NCBI GenBank assembly: GCA_903896505.1
Contig: CAITXU010000108.1
Location: 1 to 34,682, forward strand
DNA length: 34,682 nucleotides
From: an uncultured Verrucomicrobiota bacterium
Lineage (GTDB): Bacteria; Verrucomicrobiota; Verrucomicrobiia; Limisphaerales; UBA9464
Direction of reading: 5' to 3'
Shown here: piece by piece, positions 31,735 through 34,682 of the stretch
How the letters are laid out: every line of letters starts with the position of its first letter
Position numbering within the stretch: position 1 is the first letter of the stretch
Translations under genes and position numbers: made by a program
The notes under the pieces: generated by a model
The model's input: only the letters and a program-made list of their open reading frames with translations
Database searches by the model: none
What the model was told of the DNA's origin: nothing

Positions 31735-33516
31735 ATGAAGTATTGCCCGTCGGTCTTTCAGTTTTCCCGTCGTCCCTCCCGTGAGGTCGTTGTCGGCGAC
31801 CCCAATCGGGGCGGGGTCATCATCGGCGGCCATCATCCCGTGGTACGTCAGTCCATGCTGACCTGCGACACCATGGACACGGCGGAATGCGTCCGCCAAA
31901 CCCTTGAATTGGTGGCTGTGGGCTGCCAGATCGTCCGCATCACCGCCCCGACGGTCAAGGATGCCGCCAATCTGGAAGCCATCTCTGCAGAACTCCGAAA
32001 GCGCGATTGCTGGGTCCCGCTGGTGGCCGATATCCATTTCAAGCCGGAGGCGGCCATGGAGGCGGTCAAGTGGGTGGAAAAGGTGCGCGTCAATCCCGGC
32101 AACTATGCCGACCGGAAAAAATTCGCTGTCCGCGAATACACCGATTCCGAATATGAATCGGAATTGCAACGGGTGGAGGAGCAGTTTGCCCCGCTGGTGA
32201 TCGAGGCAAAAAAGCGCGGCCGGGCGCTCCGCATTGGTACCAATCACGGGTCATTGTCCGACCGGATCATGAACCGGTACGGCGACTCTCCCTTGGGCAT
32301 GGTTGAAAGCGCCCTCGAATTCGCCCGTATCTGCCGCCAGAACGACTTCCACGCCTTCGTGTTTTCGATGAAATCGTCGAATCCCAAGGTGATGATCGAA
32401 TGCTACCGCCTGCTCGCCGCCCGTCTTGATGAGCTCGGGCCCGACTGGAACTATCCGCTGCACCTCGGGGTCACGGAGGCCGGCGAAGGCGAGGATGGAC
32501 GCATCAAGTCCGCCATCGGCATCGGATCACTGCTAGCCGACGGTCTGGGCGACACCATCCGCGTTTCCCTGACCGAGGACAGCCCGCGCGAAATCGCCGT
32601 TTGTCGCGACCTCCTCGAGAATCTCCCCCAATTGGTTCAGGAATCCACCGGGCTCCCAGACATAGCCCCCCCTTGGGACCCCTATACCTACCAACGGAGA
32701 AAATCCGCGGAATCCGCCTTGGGAGATATTTTGGGCGGAGGCGAACAAACTGTCCGCGTGGTGGTGACGCGGGCCGTCTTCGACCAGGTGGCCCCTCGAA
32801 TTTCGCCGAAAGCCGACGTCAAACCCGAGGCCATTTACGAAGACCTCAACCTGTTGGAACTGAATCCCCTTCAAGCCGAAGGATTTGATACGATCCCGTG
32901 TGACACTCAGTGGGTGACCGTCGCGGACGGAGTTCCCCTACCCCCCATCAGCGCCTTTCGATTGCTGGCCACCCGACTGAACCAGGCCGGTCGCACCAAT
33001 CCCATTCTACTGAAAGACTGCCTCGCCTTCGAACCGGTGCCATGGACGCCCGATGCCGCCCTATTGCGCGCTGCGGTCAGTGTGGGAGCCCTGCTGGCCG
33101 ACGGCGTCGGGGATGCCATCCTGGTTCGGGGCGAAAGCGGTGCCGGACAATCCCTGCGCCTGGCCTTTAACCTTCTGCAAGCAGCCGGCTGCCGATCCTT
33201 CAAGACCGATTACGTCGCCTGTCCGAGCTGTGGTCGGACCCTGTTCAACCTTCAGGAAGTAACCGCCCGCATCAAGGTGAGGACCCAACACCTGAAAGGC
33301 GTCAAGATCGCCATCATGGGATGCATCGTGAACGGTCCGGGCGAGATGGCCGATGCGGATTTTGGGTACGTGGGAGGTGCCCCGAAGAAAATCAACTTGT
33401 ACGTCGGCAAGACCCCGGTCCGATTCAACATTCCAGAAGCCGAAGCCGTCGACCGTCTGGTCGACCTGATTCAAGAGCGCGGCAAATGGGTTGACCCGGC
33501 GAGTGTCGCAGGCTGA
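31735..33516 (+). CDS. ispG: 4-hydroxy-3-methylbut-2-enyl-diphosphate synthase, long form
   Basis: This enzyme of the MEP isoprenoid pathway converts methylerythritol cyclodiphosphate to HMBPP with a [4Fe-4S] cluster. At 593 residues it is the three-domain form (as in plants and Chlamydiae) with an extra domain between the TIM barrel and the cluster domain. The barrel shows VRQSMLTCDTMDTAECV, PLVADIHFKPEAAMEA, KVRVNPGNYADRKKF, ALRIGTNHGSLSDRIM and HLGVTEAGEGEDGR. The C-terminal cluster ligands are C496 and C499 (CPSCGRTLFN) and C530 (MGCIVNGPGE), with E537 after. The intervening part (about 300-470) is the insert. The gene looks intact and probably shares transcription with rseP. Confidence 0.96.
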   Translation: MKYCPSVFQFSRRPSREVVVGDPNRGGVIIGGHHPVVRQSMLTCDTMDTAECVRQTLELVAVGCQIVRITAPTVKDAANLEAISAELRKRDCWVPLVADIHFKPEAAMEAVKWVEKVRVNPGNYADRKKFAVREYTDSEYESELQRVEEQFAPLVIEAKKRGRALRIGTNHGSLSDRIMNRYGDSPLGMVESALEFARICRQNDFHAFVFSMKSSNPKVMIECYRLLAARLDELGPDWNYPLHLGVTEAGEGEDGRIKSAIGIGSLLADGLGDTIRVSLTEDSPREIAVCRDLLENLPQLVQESTGLPDIAPPWDPYTYQRRKSAESALGDILGGGEQTVRVVVTRAVFDQVAPRISPKADVKPEAIYEDLNLLELNPLQAEGFDTIPCDTQWVTVADGVPLPPISAFRLLATRLNQAGRTNPILLKDCLAFEPVPWTPDAALLRAAVSVGALLADGVGDAILVRGESGAGQSLRLAFNLLQAAGCRSFKTDYVACPSCGRTLFNLQEVTARIKVRTQHLKGVKIAIMGCIVNGPGEMADADFGYVGGAPKKINLYVGKTPVRFNIPEAEAVDRLVDLIQERGKWVDPASVAG

Positions 33517-33720
33517 CCAAAATCAGGCGCGTTGGGAATTGCAGCTCAGTGTGCCACCCGTAGGCGCAAACGGCCCGGTTAGCATCACGGGTGCCACCTA
33601 TGGGCTGATAGCCCGCCCCAACGGGCGTCGAGCGGCGGCGCAGGTTTTCCTACATTCCAAAAAGCAGAACTTCTCCTTACCGGTCGATTCGGCTGCAACC
33701 TATTGAATCATAGTTACATC

Positions 33721-33833
33721 GGTAGGGCGAGGCTCCTGCCGAGCCGCGGCGTTTTAAACTACACCCATTTCGCAGAGTCGAAGCTAATTGGCCGTCCGCA
33801 GGACCGAGGCTCCCGCCCAGCTGCGGCGGTCCG
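33721..33833 (+). repeat. Incomplete R3 copies around R4
   Basis: GGTAGGGCGAGGCTCCTGCC then GAGCCGCGGCG is a forward R3 cut off after the stem. A diverged second piece (GAGGCTCCCGCCCAGCTGCG then GCGGTCCG) lies at 33804-33833. Unlike the other sites the two are in the same direction. Confidence 0.6.
33781..33804 (-). repeat. Dispersed repeat R4, copy 4 (reversed)
   Basis: AAGCTAATTGGCCGTCCGCA followed by GGAC is the complement of R4 at 17831, lacking only a few bases. Confidence 0.65.
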
Positions 33834-34044
33834 TGCCACGACCGCCCCGTATGGTATACCCTGACTGACACCGGAGAACCACAGGTTCGGTGCTGCCTTT
33901 TCGCAGGTCTCCAAGCCTGCAGGGCTGTCCGACCGACCGGATCGCCTTGCAACGGGCTCCAAATGAACCTGTAAGATGGGGTGGTTGAGATCGACTCAAT
34001 CGCAAATGGCACACTCATCGAGTCGGAAGTTGACGGAAGAATAC

Positions 34045-34467
34045 ATGGATACGGAATCGGAATTGACCCGACGGGAATTAATGGTCAGCTGGGCTTTGCG
34101 GCTGATTGCCGCCGGGATCATGCTGGAAACCTTGTTTTTCAAGTTCACCGGCGCAAAGGAGTCGATCTGGATTTTCACCCAGATGAACATGGAATCGTGG
34201 GGTCGATATGGTCAGGGGCTCTGGGAACTTTCGGCTGCGGTCCTGTTGCTGTTTCCGGGCACCGTTTGGATGGGTTGCCTCCTCACTTTAGGGGCCATGG
34301 GAGCGGCGCTCCTCAGTCACTTGGTAGTGCTCGGCATCTCCATCATGGGTGATCACGGCGTGCTGTTTGGCATGGCGTGCACGGTCTTTACTTCCAGCTT
34401 AATCACCCTTTGGCTCCATCAGCGATCGGTCCCATTCATCACCCCGCTGAATGACTATCCGAGGTAA
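34045..34467 (+). CDS. DoxX-like small membrane protein
   Basis: This is a 140-residue protein with four predicted membrane helices: SWALRLIAAGIMLETLFFKF, LWELSAAVLLLFPGTVWMGC, LTLGAMGAALLSHLVVLGIS and GVLFGMACTVFTSSLITLWL. The pattern, with a short KFTGAKES segment and a FTQMNMESWGRYGQGLWE loop, fits the DoxX/SURF4 family. Members act in membrane redox or thiosulfate metabolism in some bacteria, but most are of unknown function. The ATG at 34045 is chosen because GGAAGA lies 4 bp ahead. Two upstream ATGs are in frame. No partner gene is nearby. Confidence 0.8.
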   Translation: MDTESELTRRELMVSWALRLIAAGIMLETLFFKFTGAKESIWIFTQMNMESWGRYGQGLWELSAAVLLLFPGTVWMGCLLTLGAMGAALLSHLVVLGISIMGDHGVLFGMACTVFTSSLITLWLHQRSVPFITPLNDYPR

Positions 34468-34549
34468 GCAGCAACCGTAGTTCCGCCCCGGTGACCGGTC
34501 CGAGACGGGTTGCAGTAAACGGGAGTTTGCACCGACTCACGTTCTGCGA

Positions 34550-34568
34550 CTCCACGATTCTCGTGGAG
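34550..34568 (+). terminator. Stem-loop downstream of the DoxX-like gene
   Basis: This is a perfect 8-bp stem with a 3-nt loop about 80 bp beyond the stop codon. No T-run follows, so it would be a weak or factor-assisted terminator at best. Confidence 0.35.
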
Positions 34569-34587
34569 CCGAGTGTTGCTCGATCTA

Positions 34588-34611
34588 CCGCGGCTCACCG
34601 GGAGACTCGCC
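34588..34611 (-). repeat. Partial R3 copy
   Basis: CCGCGGCTCACCGGGAGACT then CGCC matches the middle of the reversed R3 at 28510-28533. Confidence 0.55.
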
Positions 34612-34682
34612 GAGGTGCCTTCAGAACGGGAGAGGTGATGATCCCTGCAATATTTTGGGACTTGCAGGAGCGCGCCCCTCCG
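34610..34682 (+). repeat. Dispersed repeat R5, long copy 2, cut by window end
   Basis: This has the same order as 18139-18212: CCGAGGTGCC, GAACGGGAGAGGTGATGATC, CCTGCAAT, TTTGGGACTTGCAGGAGCGC, CCCTCCG. Confidence 0.75.

Larger units (their letters stand above)
33517..34044. other. Gene-free spacer with R3, R4 and hairpin repeats
   Basis: After ispG a repeat-like stretch (about 33535-33625) has inverted sequences such as CCCGTAGGCG and GCCCGCCCCAACGGGCG. Then come R3 (33721-33750, cut off), reversed R4 (33781-33804) and a degenerate R3 (33804-33833). The last 200 bp before the DoxX gene show nothing I can name. Confidence 0.55.
34468..34682. other. Spacer at the right end with hairpin, R3 and R5
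   Basis: This contains the hairpin CTCCACGA-TTC-TCGTGGAG (34550-34568), part of a reversed R3 (34588-34611) and a long R5 copy cut by the window end (34610-34682). There is no gene up to the end. Confidence 0.6.

Overview
The window looks like chromosomal DNA of a GC-rich Verrucomicrobiota bacterium, probably of the Limisphaerales/Pedosphaera type. This is an inference. It rests on the PSCyt1/DUF1549/DUF1553 plus DUF1501 gene pair, the long three-domain IspG, the PQQ-type sugar dehydrogenase and beta-propeller genes with verrucomicrobial-style ends, the small LPxRLT..VAWLLN helix-turn-helix protein beside a tyrosine integrase, and intergenic DNA crowded with short palindromic repeats.

Left end (1-5000) is an accessory region. 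A 3' fragment of a tRNA-Gly gene (9-39, minus) and a complete tmRNA gene (2342-2697, minus) bracket two small HTH/excisionase-like genes and a tyrosine recombinase. This is the layout of an integrated element that uses a tRNA-like gene as its target. A tRNA-Ser(CGA) follows. Next come two neighbouring toxin-antitoxin modules: hicBA on the minus strand, and an RHH-DUF433 antitoxin with a DUF5615 PIN-like toxin on the plus strand.

5000-13600 holds secreted or envelope genes. These are a frameshifted BNR/sortilin-like propeller, a PQQ-dependent sugar dehydrogenase, a collapsed pseudogene of a DUF1549-DUF1501 pair, an unusual membrane protein (DUF3592-like, two DnaJ-C-like modules, HExxH zincin), and an S9 prolyl-oligopeptidase-type peptidase.

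13600-17800 carries argA (arginine synthesis), a CBS/DRTGG-regulated family II pyrophosphatase and a secreted propeller protein. 18325-25583 is a tight four-gene operon with stop/start overlaps: PSCyt1-DUF1549-DUF1553, a Tat-exported DUF1501 protein, a redoxin, and a cytochrome c / copper type II monooxygenase-like / TPR protein. All four appear to be exported, so it probably encodes one extracytoplasmic redox or degradative system. An ABC-2 permease follows without an ATPase gene in the window.

27600-34682 is largely housekeeping: pyrF, hemL (minus), rseP, ispG and a DoxX-family membrane protein. The gene-free gaps carry at least six families of short palindromic repeats, called R1-R6 here. 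R2 and R3 occur as inverted pairs (REPIN-like). R1 and R2 copies have invaded the apparent 5' ends of two coding regions.
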